Shown: positions 1 to 9,371, counted from the first letter of the stretch. The stretch is 56,165 bases of DNA from Erwinia sp. ErVv1 (GCF_900068895.1 NZ_CDPK01000020.1:20634-76798); one strand, 5' to 3'. Made by a program: numbers and translations. Notes: generated from the letters alone by a model not told the origin.

Positions 1-48
1 ATTTACTTCACTAACGTACGTTTTCGTTCCATTGGCCTTCAAACCCCT

Positions 49-240
49 CTACTGAGCGTCAGACTCTTTTTTCAGGGGATGAGAACGATCCACAGGATTT
101 TCTCCCGAAATATTGCTGAGAGGCCTGTACTCAAGGGGCGCAATCCCGTTTTTATCACCTGATATCCTGCGAGTGCGCTTTTTCTCCCGGGTCGGCCACC
201 AGATGAGAATGTCAGACAACAGTTCAAGTATATTAAGCAT
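49..240 (-). CDS. possible small membrane-associated protein (63 aa)
   Basis: A 63-residue reading frame with a plausible ribosome site, GGGGAG eight bases before the ATG. The first 15 or so residues are hydrophobic (MLNILELLSDILIWW), followed by a strongly basic stretch (TREKKRTRR) and a polar tail, so it could be a small protein with an N-terminal membrane anchor. I do not recognise a family. It lies left of the convergent hcp/DUF4225 group and points away from it. It could be a chance frame; the ribosome site and the amphipathic start are the only support. Confidence 0.35.
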   Translation of the reverse strand: MLNILELLSDILIWWPTREKKRTRRISGDKNGIAPLEYRPLSNISGENPVDRSHPLKKESDAQ

Positions 241-490
241 CAGGAATACTCCCCTCAGAGGACGGCAGGATATGCCATGCAGGGGCTCTTTAGGTTACCT
301 GCAATGCATAACAGCGTTATCGTAACTTTAAAATGCGAGCAAACGAAGCTTATGTGGCGCCGGACTATACTATCGTTCAGTGAAAATTCCTGTTGCCCGG
401 CAGCCAATGGCAGGACAACATCGGGGCCCGACTTGGGCCACCGTCATGATAAAATTAACACCAATGATTCAATTTTCATAAAGGATTGAC

Positions 491-820
491 ATGAAAATTA
501 CCGAAGAACAGCTTTTGCAGTCAGGATTCAGCCACGCTGATTTGCAAAAACTGAAAAACAATATTGCTAACTATGGCGGAACGCTGGATTCCGTGACCCA
601 TGCTCTTGCTAACCGCTATAACGCCTCAAAATGGATTACTGTCGTTGCCTTTACTGTACTCGCTCTCACGCTGATGCTGGCATCAATTGATACCATCATC
701 ACGCTTGCAGCCACGCTTGCTATTGTATTGCCATTTATATGGTACCTGGCGCCAGCAAAACTTGCATACAGGTCATGGCGCTATCGCAAGTTATTCATTA
801 ATTCTGAACAGCGCCGTTAA
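491..820 (+). CDS. small two-helix membrane protein, candidate immunity protein
   Basis: 109 residues, with AAGGA five bases before the ATG. Residues 1-45 are soluble and helical. Two hydrophobic helices follow, about 48-66 and 69-88, joined by a very short turn, and then a basic tail ending in a run of Arg and Lys. This is a bitopic hairpin in the inner membrane with the basic end probably in the cytoplasm. No catalytic motif is visible and I do not recognise a named family. It converges on the DUF4225 gene and overlaps its 3' end by 23 bases. Small membrane proteins beside type VI cargo genes are often immunity factors, so I infer that role; it is not shown by the sequence itself. Confidence 0.65.
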   Translation: MKITEEQLLQSGFSHADLQKLKNNIANYGGTLDSVTHALANRYNASKWITVVAFTVLALTLMLASIDTIITLAATLAIVLPFIWYLAPAKLAYRSWRYRKLFINSEQRR

Positions 821-1616
821 CCGATAACAGGTCAATTATGACCTTGGTTTTAACGCCATAACCGATGATTTTCATCGTGAGTTTCGGACGGCTCATCGTG
901 CTTACCTTCCTGTAATAATCCGCAGGCAGATATCGAAATAAGCGCCAGGTTCCGGGGCGTCTGAACAGACCGAATACGCTGTATGCATTTGCCACAAGCG
1001 AGACTGATTTATAGATCCCCAGTCCGCTGTTACGGCTGAACCCCATGAATTCAGCCGTGGACATTGCAGCATCAGCAACCAGCCCTTCCGAGTTCTTGTT
1101 ATCCATTACCTGGTACGCAATTTCTTTGCTTATCCCGTTTGCACCATCAGTAACCAGAACGGCACCGGCCAGAACGCCCAAAGGCGTCATAGAACTGATA
1201 AGCGTTAAACCAGCAGCTATTTCGATGCCGGACAGAACCACGTTAACAGCAGAAATGACGTAGCCCACAATTTTATTGTTTTCCCGGACGAACTCGACCT
1301 TCGCATACAGCCTGGCGGCCTTCATGCGCAGCTGCTGGTCCTGCTCCTTCAGATTTTCCAGTTCGGACCTCAGAACGGAGATGCAGGCCACACATTCTTC
1401 ATCCGTCTTTGCCCGGCGGGTTGTGGAAAACTGCTGGTCGATAACGCTCTTGATCTCTTCCACAAACTTCACGCGCGTCAGCCCGTCGCTAAGGTGCATG
1501 CCGGCCAGCTGATTGGCCAGGCTGACCAGCTTGCGGGCTTCCAGGTTGACCATGGTTTCAGCCCAGGCCCGGTTTCTTCCGCCCGACCGCATCATTGATA
1601 ACAGCGCTGTATCCAT
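798..1616 (-). CDS. DUF4225-domain protein, probable type VI cargo or effector
   Basis: 272 residues, matching what I recall of the enterobacterial DUF4225 family: an N-terminal RNRAWAETMVNLEARKL block, a helical middle with conserved Cys residues (about 74-78), a hydrophobic Gly-rich segment (about 115-160) that could insert into or span a membrane, and a C-terminal GTWRLFRYLPADYYRKV block. The biochemical function of the family is not known to me. It follows hcp by 18 bases in the same direction, so the two are probably cotranscribed, and Hcp-linked genes of this kind are commonly cargo effectors. The short membrane protein converging on its 3' end is the natural immunity candidate. The family call is fairly firm; the effector role is inference from context. 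Confidence 0.72.
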   Translation of the reverse strand: MDTALLSMMRSGGRNRAWAETMVNLEARKLVSLANQLAGMHLSDGLTRVKFVEEIKSVIDQQFSTTRRAKTDEECVACISVLRSELENLKEQDQQLRMKAARLYAKVEFVRENNKIVGYVISAVNVVLSGIEIAAGLTLISSMTPLGVLAGAVLVTDGANGISKEIAYQVMDNKNSEGLVADAAMSTAEFMGFSRNSGLGIYKSVSLVANAYSVFGLFRRPGTWRLFRYLPADYYRKVSTMSRPKLTMKIIGYGVKTKVIIDLLSVNGAVQN

Positions 1617-1634
1617 CTGAAAATCTCCCTGTGC

Positions 1635-2096
1635 TCAGAATGATGATGTGTTATTTTTGATATCCCAACCGGAGCGTGTTTCGGCGCCTTTCCCGCCCGC
1701 AGTTCCCTGCTCCCAGTACTGGATTTTTACGGCGTCCGCCTGAAATTCATATTGTACAACTGAAGTTTCTCCGCAGTCCGTCAGCATAACCCCGGCTACA
1801 AAGACGTTCTCCAGCGTGATGCGATAATATTCCACCTGAGTACCGCCCGCCTTGCAGGCGGAAATCTCGACTTTTCTGATCTTATTGCCGTTTGAGCCGT
1901 ATAAGAAAATCGTTGGCGTGGATTTATCAACGGCGGCGTGAACGATAAGGTTCTGGTGGTTAGCACCCTTGTTACCGGCTTCGCTCCGGCTCACGCCCCA
2001 GTGACATGACTGAATATCCGTCCAGCCTGAATGACCGGCATCTCTGGACTCACCGGAAACGTTATCAAGTTTCATGAATAAATTGTTCATGGCCAT
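1635..2096 (-). CDS. hcp: Hcp-family type VI secretion tube protein
   Basis: 153 residues, close to the usual size of Hcp. The N-terminus (NNLFMKLDNVSGESRD, then GWTDIQSCHWGVSR) is the typical first beta-strand and loop of the Hcp ring. The remainder is beta-rich, with the expected A-x-D-K-x-T-P-x-I block and a YYRITLENV strand. Hcp hexamers stack into the inner tube of the type VI system and carry small effectors in their lumen. No other type VI structural gene is in the window, so this is an orphan hcp module with its cargo gene. Two starts compete: ATG at 2096 with AGGA almost touching it, and ATG at 2090 with AGGA seven bases away, which is the better spacing. Confidence 0.85.
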   Translation of the reverse strand: MAMNNLFMKLDNVSGESRDAGHSGWTDIQSCHWGVSRSEAGNKGANHQNLIVHAAVDKSTPTIFLYGSNGNKIRKVEISACKAGGTQVEYYRITLENVFVAGVMLTDCGETSVVQYEFQADAVKIQYWEQGTAGGKGAETRSGWDIKNNTSSF

Positions 2097-2629
2097 ATCC
2101 TGCGAATTTTATTAATTTTTCTAATATACCACCGGACCTGAAAAGTTGAACCCTGACGCATCTTTTCTGATGCGCGTTAGCGCATGAAGGCGCCAGCAGG
2201 AGCTGAAAATAACGCAGTCGCCAGCTGGTGCCGGTGACGCGGCGTCAGCTGGCCTGCATTGATAGATATCACCAATCCAACCTCCAGCCCTGCTAAACCA
2301 GACCAGCTACCAGCGATGAAGAAGCTTAATCTGCGCTGTCGGAGTGATCCGGTCGCAGACCGGGCGTATTTCCGCGTTAGCGCCTCTAGCGCTTACGTGA
2401 GTGTAATCAGTAGCCCAGGCATTACTCCTGAAGCGATATCGATGTTTAGTTACAGGACGCATTATAAAGCCACTCTTTTCCGGGCCTATGGCCCGGAGCG
2501 GCGAGGCTTTTCAGTAGGGCTGAGGGTTATCTGAAGCTGAAGATACCTTTTTTTGCTTTTATCAGACGCCCTGCGTAGCGGGCTCCGAATGCTCTTTCTT
2601 TAGAAAGCATGTTTTGTTCAGAAGTAACG
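2097..2629. other. non-coding stretch with small stem-loops
   Basis: About 530 bases without a convincing gene. It starts AT-rich, as expected for the promoter region of hcp. It holds compact inverted repeats: ATGCGC-GTTA-GCGCAT at 2170-2185, and CCGGGCC-TAT-GGCCCGG at 2480-2496. The ORFs seen here have no ribosome site or recognisable product. It leads into the iterons on the right and may be the left part of the plasmid-derived segment. Confidence 0.4.
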
Positions 2630-2716
2630 TTCGAAATTAACAGATTCAAAAGGATATATTTCGAAGTTAACTGATGTCTATTGCGTCGTAACATACAGGT
2701 TTCGAAGTTAACTGAT
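2630..2716. repeat. three iteron-like direct repeats, probable plasmid origin remnant
   Basis: Three same-direction copies of a 16-base unit: TTCGAAATTAACAGAT at 2630-2645, TTCGAAGTTAACTGAT at 2660-2675 and an identical copy at 2701-2716. A further degenerate match (GAAAATTAACTG) lies at 2758-2769. Copy spacing is 30 and 41 bases, so these are spaced repeats rather than a tandem array. Iterons next to a replication initiator gene are the usual binding sites of that initiator. The repA-like gene ends about 190 bases to the right. Confidence 0.6.
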
Positions 2717-2908
2717 ACTGAAGAAAAACTGGCAGGGCATTTAGCTGCACGAGCAGAGAAAATTAACTGCGGATGAGGGCTGTGTGATGGGTTTTGTCCA
2801 TATTGCGCGCAGGGGGCATCCTGCCGGGCACCCGGAGACCGGAAAGTGCCAGCATAAGACGCGCGAAAATCGCGGGGATGTGAAGGGTAAGTCAGGAACC
2901 AGAGTTGA

Positions 2909-3493
2909 TCAGGACAGCGGTACGCCGGCACGCTCAAGCAGCAGGCGGTAATGCTTTTCTGCATCAGTCACCTGCAGCTGCGGGAATTCAGCCCTTAGGT
3001 CCTGTTCCAGTTTCATCTGCATAACCATCGTCAGTTCGCCGCCGGCAGTATAGCGACGCCAGGCATTTTGATAACGATCGTAGCCTTTGCGCGGGCTCAG
3101 CTTGTCAGCTTGTCCGTCAAGCGCGCGCTCAATGTCGGAGGTAACGCGCTGTTTCTCTGCGCGCAGGTCAGCATTAACCACCCAGCGTTTTATCTGCTTA
3201 AGGCGGTTCTTCAGAGAGTGGTGGCTGTCGATACTAATGCCCATACGGGCCATCCTGAGCTGGTGACGGGCGTATTTGTCGCGCATCGATTCGGCCACAC
3301 CTGAAGCCACCGCCCACTGTCGGTATTTGTGCAGCCACTCACGGATATTCTCTACGGACATGCCGCGGGTGGTAAAGAAGGTTTCAGTGAGAAAGATACG
3401 CATCGGCTTGTTCTGGCCCGAGTCCGTGTCACGATCGCGATGGATAACAACATAATCCAGCTGCTCAAGAACTCTCAGAGCATTAAGCGCCAC
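2909..3493 (-). pseudogene. repA: plasmid RepA-like replication initiator, N-terminally cut
   Basis: 194 residues from a GTG. The frame stays open for 13 more codons upstream (reading HGWASNPYDV into the protein) to an in-frame TAG at about 3533, with no ATG and no ribosome site. The protein therefore begins in the middle of a domain and looks like the C-terminal part of a longer initiator. It shows a winged-helix-like segment (LNALRVLEQLDYVVIHRDRD), then basic helical blocks (RDKYARHQLRMARMGIS, KNRLKQIKRWV), in keeping with a DNA-binding plasmid RepA. Iterons lie just downstream. The family assignment is from memory and general character and is moderate. In a chromosomal setting this is best read as the relic of an integrated plasmid. 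Confidence 0.5.
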
Positions 3494-3535
3494 GTCGTAG
3501 GGGTTTGAAGCCCAACCGTGCGAGATCGTACGCTA

Positions 3536-3860
3536 AGTGCATTTTTTGAGCAGATTGAGCGAGTAATGATCACGAGGGTTTTGTTTACTCTTTCCGTTGA
3601 TGCCAGTAATCATGCGGTTTTCGGCACATCTTGTGTTAATAAACCCGTTAATCAGATCAACGTAAATCTGACTGACAATGCCACAACTTTACGGACTAAA
3701 AATCATATGGCTAGGTTCTTATCATAAGTTTCCGTTTAACTGGGCTTCGAACGCCGTTTACCCCCATGTCAGGGGCTGCCTCGATCATACCCACTGTTTT
3801 TGGCTAATCTGCTTAGCCACATCAAACAACAAAGAATCTAACTATCAATGGCTTAACTTA
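3536..3860. other. no gene seen between repA remnant and tandem repeat
   Basis: About 325 bases of medium GC with only short unsupported frames. I see no RNA gene, no clear promoter and no match to a mobile element end. Confidence 0.35.
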
Positions 3861-3974
3861 CAGCCAGCATATTGCAAAAGGAATATCCTAAACCACTTCA
3901 ACCCCCAGCCAGCACATTGCAAAAGGAATATCCTGAACCGCTTCAACCTACAGCGAGCATATTGTAAAAGGAGC
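3861..3974. repeat. 45-bp tandem repeat, about 2.5 copies
   Basis: Units begin at 3861, 3906 and 3951, each starting CAGCCAGCA or CAGCGAGCA followed by an ATTGCAAAAGGAATATCC-type core; the third unit breaks off after AAAAGGAGC. The period is exactly 45 bases. The repeat is followed at once by a sharp rise in GC content. The frames through it have no ribosome site and no recognisable product. Confidence 0.75.
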
Positions 3975-4035
3975 CGGCGGGAGGGGCCCGGTGACAGGCA
4001 ATCCGCAGCGCAGAGCGCAGGGAGGAAGACCCGGA

Positions 4036-4094
4036 TGGGCCAGCAGGGATGCTGGCCCAAGGGCATGCCGGGACAGGGACGACCCGTCATGCCC
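4036..4094 (+). ncRNA. pair of strong GC-rich hairpins, possible structured RNA
   Basis: Two adjacent stem-loops. The first is a perfect 10-bp stem at 4036-4045/4050-4059 closing a GGGA loop. The second has an outer stem of GGGCATG at 4061-4067 with CATGCCC at 4088-4094, enclosing a smaller CGGG/CCCG stem whose loop holds ACAGGGACGA. Both exposed loops contain CAGGGA, close to the known CsrA-binding consensus (ARGGAU in a loop). They lie in a GC-rich stretch of about 360 bases upstream of aceB. That this is transcribed is inference. Confidence 0.35.
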
Positions 4095-4420
4095 GGTCCG
4101 AAAGGTCGACGAGCGGAGCGAAGGCACCGCGCCACGCGCGGCGCGAGGACCGCCAGGCACCGGGCCCCTCCCGTAGGCGATACCACCGAACTTCGCAGCA
4201 CCGGGCCCCACCCGCAGGCGACTCCCCGGCCTTTGCAGCACCGGACACCCCGGCCAACTTCAGAGCCCTTTCCCCTGCTTTTTTCTACTCATCCCCGGCC
4301 CGAACGCAATGACCCTGACGCCCCCATGACCGCAATCCCCTTATATGAAAACACCTTCCTTTCATAAATAAAATTTATTAATCACAAAATCATAAAGTTA
4401 CAACGATCACCAGTTAAAAA

Positions 4421-4435
4421 TGGAAATAGTTTTTG
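4421..4435 (+). promoter_or_regulatory. IclR-type operator upstream of aceB
   Basis: TGGAAATAGTTTTTG matches 10 of the 14 defined positions of the IclR consensus as I recall it (TGGAAATNATTTCCA). It overlaps the -35 element proposed for aceB, the place where IclR represses the E. coli operon. The iclR gene is in this window at 54127-54960. Confidence 0.6.
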
Positions 4436-4460
4436 ATTTTAGAAATCGAATGATTATATT
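4433..4460 (+). promoter_or_regulatory. probable sigma-70 promoter of aceBAK
   Basis: TTGATT at 4433-4438 and TATATT at 4455-4460 are separated by 16 bases. This would put transcription start roughly at 4467 and give an aceB leader of about 80 bases. The -35 overlaps the IclR-like box. Confidence 0.55.
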
Positions 4461-4546
4461 TGGAACAGCCGGTCAATAAATACACAGCGGCAAAACAGGC
4501 CCGCGTCGGGACGCAGGCAAACAGCTTAGATGACGGGAGTGGAGCT

Positions 4547-6145
4547 ATGACACAACAGGTTATCAGCCGGGAACTGGCGTTCCAACGCCCCTTCGGCAGG
4601 GCCGAAAAGGAAATCCTTACCGATGCGGCCATCGACTTTCTTAGCGCGCTGGTGGAGCAATTCACCCCCCAGCGGAATGCGTTACTGGAAGAAAGAGAAC
4701 GAACGCAGGCACGTTATGATGACGGGGAGCTGCCAGGCTTTCTTTTGGAAACGGATTCCATTAAAAACGCCGACTGGAAAATCCGCCCAATACCGACCGA
4801 TCTTCAGCGTCGCCGGGTAGAAATTACCGGGCCCGTAGAACGCAAAATGATCATCAACGCGCTAAACGCCAATGTTGACGTCTTTATGGCAGATTTTGAG
4901 GACTCGCTGGCACCCAGCTGGGAAAAAGTGATAGAGGGACAAATCAATCTGCGTGATGCAGTCAACGGCACCATCAGCTACAGCAACGAGGCGGGCAAAA
5001 TCTATCAGCTCAAGCCCGACCCTGCAGTGCTGGTATGCCGCGTCCGTGGCCTGCACCTGCCGGAAAAGCACGTCACCTGGCAGGGCGAGCCGATCCCCGC
5101 CAGCCTGTTCGACTTTGCGCTCTACTTCTTCCATAACGTTGAGGCCCTGCTGGCGAAAGGCAGCGGCCCCTACTTCTACCTGCCAAAAACCCAGAGCTGG
5201 CAGGAGGCCGCATGGTGGCATCGCGTCTTTAGCTACGCTGAAGATCGTTTCAGCCTGCCGCGCGGCACCATCAGGGTCACGCTGCTGATTGAAACGCTGC
5301 CCGCCGTATTTCAGATGGATGAAATCCTGTTTCATCTTCGCGATCATATCGTCGGTCTCAACTGCGGCCGCTGGGACTATATCTTCAGCTACATCAAAAC
5401 CCTGAAAAACCATTCGGATCGCGTTCTGCCCGATCGCCAGCTGGTCACAATGGATAAAGGCTTTCTTGATGCCTACTCCCGCCTGCTGATTAAAACCTGC
5501 CACCGACGCGGCGCTTTTGCGATGGGCGGCATGGCGGCGTTTATCCCCAGCAAAGATGCCGAGCGTAATCAGTGGGTGCTCAACCGCGTGCGGGCTGACA
5601 AAGCACGTGAGGCGGCTAACGGACATGACGGCACCTGGATTGCCCATCCGGGACTGGCGGACGCCGTCATGACGCTGTTCAGCGACGCGCTGGGCGACAG
5701 GCAAAATCAGCTCGACGTGCTGCGCGAGGACGATCCCCCAATTACCGCGGAACAGCTTCTTGAACCCTGTGCCGGTGAGCGCACGGAAGCGGGGATGCGC
5801 GCCAACATCCGCGTAGCAGTGCAATACATCGAGGCCTGGATCTCGGGTAACGGCTGCGTGCCGGTTTACGGCCTGATGGAAGATGCCGCGACGGCTGAAA
5901 TCTCCCGTACCTCAATCTGGCAGTGGATCCGCCATGGCAAAACGCTCCAAAGCGGCGAGGTGGTCACCGCTGCGCTGTTCCGCCAGATGCTGGCAGAAGA
6001 GATGCGCGTCATTCAGGACGAGCTGGGGGACCAGCGCTACTGCCAGGGGCGCTTTAGCGAAGCGGCCGACCTGATGGAACACATAACCACGGAATCCGGG
6101 TTGATCGAATTCCTGACGCTGCCGGGTTATCGCTTACTTCACTGA
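4547..6145 (+). CDS. aceB: malate synthase A
   Basis: Cytosolic malate synthase of the glyoxylate shunt: glyoxylate plus acetyl-CoA and water gives malate and CoA. From the ATG at 4547 it has 532 residues, essentially the length of E. coli AceB (533). Conserved blocks can be read along the whole protein: [71 protein letters not shown] and [20 protein letters not shown], which include the acetyl-CoA and magnesium/glyoxylate site regions. The frame is open to 4460, but 4547 has GGGAG seven bases upstream, and E. coli homology begins just after it. It is first in aceB-aceA-aceK, 32 bases ahead of aceA, and is probably repressed by IclR. Confidence 0.97.
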   Translation: MTQQVISRELAFQRPFGRAEKEILTDAAIDFLSALVEQFTPQRNALLEERERTQARYDDGELPGFLLETDSIKNADWKIRPIPTDLQRRRVEITGPVERKMIINALNANVDVFMADFEDSLAPSWEKVIEGQINLRDAVNGTISYSNEAGKIYQLKPDPAVLVCRVRGLHLPEKHVTWQGEPIPASLFDFALYFFHNVEALLAKGSGPYFYLPKTQSWQEAAWWHRVFSYAEDRFSLPRGTIRVTLLIETLPAVFQMDEILFHLRDHIVGLNCGRWDYIFSYIKTLKNHSDRVLPDRQLVTMDKGFLDAYSRLLIKTCHRRGAFAMGGMAAFIPSKDAERNQWVLNRVRADKAREAANGHDGTWIAHPGLADAVMTLFSDALGDRQNQLDVLREDDPPITAEQLLEPCAGERTEAGMRANIRVAVQYIEAWISGNGCVPVYGLMEDAATAEISRTSIWQWIRHGKTLQSGEVVTAALFRQMLAEEMRVIQDELGDQRYCQGRFSEAADLMEHITTESGLIEFLTLPGYRLLH

Positions 6146-6177
6146 TCTCCCACGTTAATCAAAAAGAGGCACCCGCT

Positions 6178-7482
6178 ATGACTTCTCGCACCCAACAGAC
6201 TGAACAGATAGAACAGAACTGGCAAACCGCACGCTGGAAGGGCATTATCCGCCCCTACAGCGCAGAGGAAGTGGTAAAACTGCGGGGATCGATCGTCCCG
6301 GCCTGTACGCTGGCGCAGCTTGGCGCGGAAAAGCTCTGGTCGCTGCTGAACGGCGGCGCGAAGAAGGGCTACATCAACAGCCTGGGCGCGCTCACCGGCG
6401 GGCAGGCGCTCCAGCAGGCGAAAGCGGGCATTGAAGCGATCTATCTCTCCGGGTGGCAGGTGGCAGCAGATGCTAACCTCGCTGGCAGCATGTATCCCGA
6501 CCAGTCCCTCTACCCGGCCAACTCGGTGCCGAACGTGGTCGAACGAATCAATAATACCTTTCAGCGCGCCGACCAGATCCAGTGGGCCAGCGAAATAGCG
6601 CCGGAGGATCCGCGCTACGTCGATTACTACCTGCCCATCGTGGCCGACGCCGAGGCGGGATTTGGCGGCGTGCTCAACGCGTTTGAGCTGATGAAAGCGA
6701 TGATCCAGGCCGGTGCCGGCGGCGTCCATTTTGAAGATCAGCTCGCCTCCGCGAAGAAGTGCGGCCATATGGGCGGTAAAGTATTAGTGCCTACCCAGGA
6801 AGCGATCCAGAAGCTGGTGGCGGCCAGGCTGGCAGCCGACGTGATGGGCGTGCCGACGGTGCTGATAGCGCGTACCGATGCCGATGCCGCCGACCTGATC
6901 ACCTCCGACTGTGACCCGTACGACGGCGAATTTATTACCGGCGAGCGCACGCCGGAAGGGTTCTTCCGTACGCGGGCCGGGGTGGATCAGGCGATCAGCC
7001 GCGGGCTGGCCTACGCGCCCTATGCTGACGTGCTGTGGTGCGAAACCTCCACGCCCGACCTGGCGGCGGCGAAGCGCTTTGCAGAGGCCATCCATGCGCG
7101 CTTCCCCGGAAAACTGCTGGCCTATAACTGTTCGCCCTCGTTTAACTGGAAGAAAAATCTTGATGACAGCACCATCGCGCATTTTCAGCAGTCGCTGGCG
7201 GAGATGGGCTATCGCTTCCAGTTTATTACCCTGGCAGGCATCCACAGCATGTGGTTCAACATGTTCGACCTGGCGCAGGCTTACGCGCAGGGCGAGGGGA
7301 TGCGCCACTACGTTGAAAAAGTGCAGCAGCCGGAATTTTCCGCGCGCGAGCAGGGCTACAGTTTCTCCTCGCACCAGCAGGAGGTGGGCACCGGCTACTT
7401 CGACAGCGTCACCACCATTATTCAGGGGGGCGTCTCCTCCGTGACCGCGCTGACTGGCTCAACCGAAGAGCAGCAGTTCTGA
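6178..7482 (+). CDS. aceA: isocitrate lyase
   Basis: 434 residues, the same length as E. coli AceA. It cleaves isocitrate to succinate and glyoxylate and thereby bypasses the two decarboxylating steps of the TCA cycle. The signature KKCGHMGGK is present with the catalytic Cys at residue 195, exactly as in E. coli. The magnesium-binding and substrate regions ([44 protein letters not shown]) are intact, as is the C-terminal [12 protein letters not shown]. It starts at ATG 6178 with an AGAGG ribosome site and follows aceB by 32 bases in the same operon. Confidence 0.98.
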   Translation: MTSRTQQTEQIEQNWQTARWKGIIRPYSAEEVVKLRGSIVPACTLAQLGAEKLWSLLNGGAKKGYINSLGALTGGQALQQAKAGIEAIYLSGWQVAADANLAGSMYPDQSLYPANSVPNVVERINNTFQRADQIQWASEIAPEDPRYVDYYLPIVADAEAGFGGVLNAFELMKAMIQAGAGGVHFEDQLASAKKCGHMGGKVLVPTQEAIQKLVAARLAADVMGVPTVLIARTDADAADLITSDCDPYDGEFITGERTPEGFFRTRAGVDQAISRGLAYAPYADVLWCETSTPDLAAAKRFAEAIHARFPGKLLAYNCSPSFNWKKNLDDSTIAHFQQSLAEMGYRFQFITLAGIHSMWFNMFDLAQAYAQGEGMRHYVEKVQQPEFSAREQGYSFSSHQQEVGTGYFDSVTTIIQGGVSSVTALTGSTEEQQF

Positions 7483-7491
7483 CGGAGACAG

Positions 7492-7533
7492 CGGGGCGCT
7501 CAGGCATATCCGCGCCTGATATCTCAGCGCCCG
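7492..7533 (+). promoter_or_regulatory. stem-loop in the aceA-aceK gap
   Basis: GGGCGCT at 7494-7500 pairs with AGCGCCC at 7526-7532, and inside it CAGGC at 7501-7505 pairs with GCCTG at 7514-7518. It begins about ten bases after the aceA stop. Without a T-tract it is not a classical terminator; a role as an mRNA stabiliser or partial attenuator is more likely. Confidence 0.5.
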
Positions 7534-7565
7534 CAGGCATGACGGATTACAAACGTAATCGCGCA

Positions 7566-7593
7566 TGGCCGGCTGACCCAAAGCAGCCGGCCA
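7566..7593 (+). promoter_or_regulatory. perfect 10-bp hairpin just before the aceK ribosome site
   Basis: TGGCCGGCTG at 7566-7575 and CAGCCGGCCA at 7584-7593 form a perfect stem with an 8-base loop. It ends ten bases before the purine-rich ribosome site at 7603-7610. In E. coli, aceK is expressed far below aceB and aceA, and structure in this gap is thought to contribute; this hairpin probably serves the same purpose. Confidence 0.55.
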
Positions 7594-7613
7594 GACAGGG
7601 TAGAGGGGGAGCT

Positions 7614-9371
7614 ATGGCACACCTGGAAACGCTGGTCGCTCAAACCATTCTTCAGGGATTCGATGCGCAGTATGGACGCTTCCTGGATATCACGGCGGGC
7701 GCTCAGCACCGTTTCGAGCAGGCTGACTGGGTGGCCGTTCAGGCGGCAATGAAAGCGCGTATTCATCTTTACGATCGCCACGTTGGGCTGGTGGTGGAAC
7801 AATTACGCTGCATTACCGGCCAGCAGGCCTTTGACGGTGATTTTCTGCTGCGGGTTAAGGCGCTGTACACCGATATGCTGGCCGACTACCCACGTTTTGA
7901 GATCGCCGAAAGCTTCTTCAACTCGGTTTACTGCCGCCTGTATGGCCATCAGCTGCTGACGCCCGAGCGGCTGTTTATCTTCAGTTCCCAGCCGGAGGGG
8001 CGCTTCCGCGCTATTCCGCGTCCGCTGGCAAAAGAATTTTCCGCTGAAAACGGCTGGACGTCGCTGCTGGAAGGCGTGCTGAGCGAGCTGCCCCTGCGTC
8101 TGCCCTGGCAGGACAGGGCGCGGGACATTGCTTATGTCGTCGCGCATCTGCATGAAAATTTCCCGGCGCAGGAGCTGGCGTCAGGGCGGTTGCAGGTTTT
8201 TCAGGAGCTTTTTTACCGTAACAAAGCCGCCTGGCTGGTAGGTAAACTGCATCTGCCCTCCGGCGTGTACGCCTTCCTCCTGCCGCTGCATCGCAGCGAG
8301 GCGGGGGAGCTGCTGATTGATACCTGCCTGACCCGCAAACGTGAAGCGAGCATCGTCTTTGGCTTCGCCCGCGCCTACTTTATGGTCTATGCCCCGCTGC
8401 CTGCGGCGCTGGTGGCGTGGCTGCGGGAGATCCTGCCGGAAAAAACTACCGCCGAGCTGTATATGGCCATCGGCTGTCAGAAGCATGGCAAAACGGAGTG
8501 CTATCGCGAATATCTCACTGCGATCGCCACCACCCAGGATAAATTTGCGATTGCGCCTGGCGTCAGAGGGCTGGTGATGCTGGTATTTACCCTGCCGGGT
8601 TACGATCGGGTGTTCAAAGTGATTAAGGATCGGTTTGCCCCACAGAAGGAGGTGACCCCGGAGCGGGTGCGGCAGTGCTACCAGCTGGTGAAGGAGCACG
8701 ATCGGGTAGGCAGGATGGCCGACACGCAGGAATTTGAACATTTCGCCATCGAACGCGCGCGAATAAGCGATGAGCTGCTGGCTGAAATGCAGGCGATCGC
8801 CGGGAAGCTACGCATTGACGGCGACAGGCTGATTATCAGCCACCTTTATCTGGAACGACGGATGACGCCGCTTAACCTCTGGCTGGAGCAGGCCAGCGGG
8901 CAGCAGCGGCGCGATGCCATTGAGGAGTATGGGAATGCGGTCAGGCAGCTGGCGGCGGCCAATATTTTTCCTGGCGACCTGCTGTATAAGAATTTTGGCG
9001 TCACCCGCCATGGCCGGGTGGTGTTTTATGATTACGACGAGATCAGCGCGATGACGGAGGTGAACTTCCGCGATATTCCGACGGCCCGCTACCCGGAAGA
9101 TGAGCTGAGTCACGAGCCCTGGTATAGCGTGTCGCCGGAGGATATTTTCCCGGAGGAGTTTCGTCACTATCTCTGCGCGGATCCCGCCATCGCCGCGCTG
9201 TTTGATGAGATGCACGGCGATCTGTTTAGCGCGTCCTGGTGGCGGGGCGTACAGCAGCGCATCCGCGAAGGCCACATTGAGGATGTCTACGCCTATCGCC
9301 GTCGGCAGCGCTTCTGTCAGCGCTACGCTGCGCCAACCGCCTCACGCGCCAGCGTGGTAATCCGCGCGTAA
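7614..9371 (+). CDS. aceK: isocitrate dehydrogenase kinase/phosphatase
   Basis: 585 residues from ATG 7614 (E. coli AceK has 578). It phosphorylates and dephosphorylates isocitrate dehydrogenase and so sets the branch between the TCA cycle and the glyoxylate shunt. Conserved blocks include [37 protein letters not shown], the nucleotide-site region [39 protein letters not shown] and [17 protein letters not shown] with the catalytic Asp region. The frame is open from 7539, but 7614 has a GGGGGA ribosome site and is where homology starts. The C-terminus ends in a lineage-specific tail (after [11 protein letters not shown]), and its last 49 bases overlap the oppositely oriented eda gene. Confidence 0.96.
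   Translation: MAHLETLVAQTILQGFDAQYGRFLDITAGAQHRFEQADWVAVQAAMKARIHLYDRHVGLVVEQLRCITGQQAFDGDFLLRVKALYTDMLADYPRFEIAESFFNSVYCRLYGHQLLTPERLFIFSSQPEGRFRAIPRPLAKEFSAENGWTSLLEGVLSELPLRLPWQDRARDIAYVVAHLHENFPAQELASGRLQVFQELFYRNKAAWLVGKLHLPSGVYAFLLPLHRSEAGELLIDTCLTRKREASIVFGFARAYFMVYAPLPAALVAWLREILPEKTTAELYMAIGCQKHGKTECYREYLTAIATTQDKFAIAPGVRGLVMLVFTLPGYDRVFKVIKDRFAPQKEVTPERVRQCYQLVKEHDRVGRMADTQEFEHFAIERARISDELLAEMQAIAGKLRIDGDRLIISHLYLERRMTPLNLWLEQASGQQRRDAIEEYGNAVRQLAAANIFPGDLLYKNFGVTRHGRVVFYDYDEISAMTEVNFRDIPTARYPEDELSHEPWYSVSPEDIFPEEFRHYLCADPAIAALFDEMHGDLFSASWWRGVQQRIREGHIEDVYAYRRRQRFCQRYAAPTASRASVVIRA

Noticed and set aside
3678..4367. 229-codon plus-strand frame through the GC-rich block
   Set aside because: It crosses a tandem repeat and strong hairpins, has no ribosome site, and its Arg/Pro/Gly composition is what random GC-rich DNA gives.
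4460..4546. N-terminal extension of AceB from an upstream ATG
   Set aside because: It has no ribosome site, overlaps the proposed -10 element, and the E. coli-like protein begins at 4547, which has GGGAG at good spacing.
4862..5824. 320-codon frame antisense to aceB, and similar long frames antisense to the NRPS genes (for example 23034-24602)
   Set aside because: These are shadows of GC-rich coding sequence; they have no ribosome sites and no recognisable domains, while the opposite strand carries certain genes.
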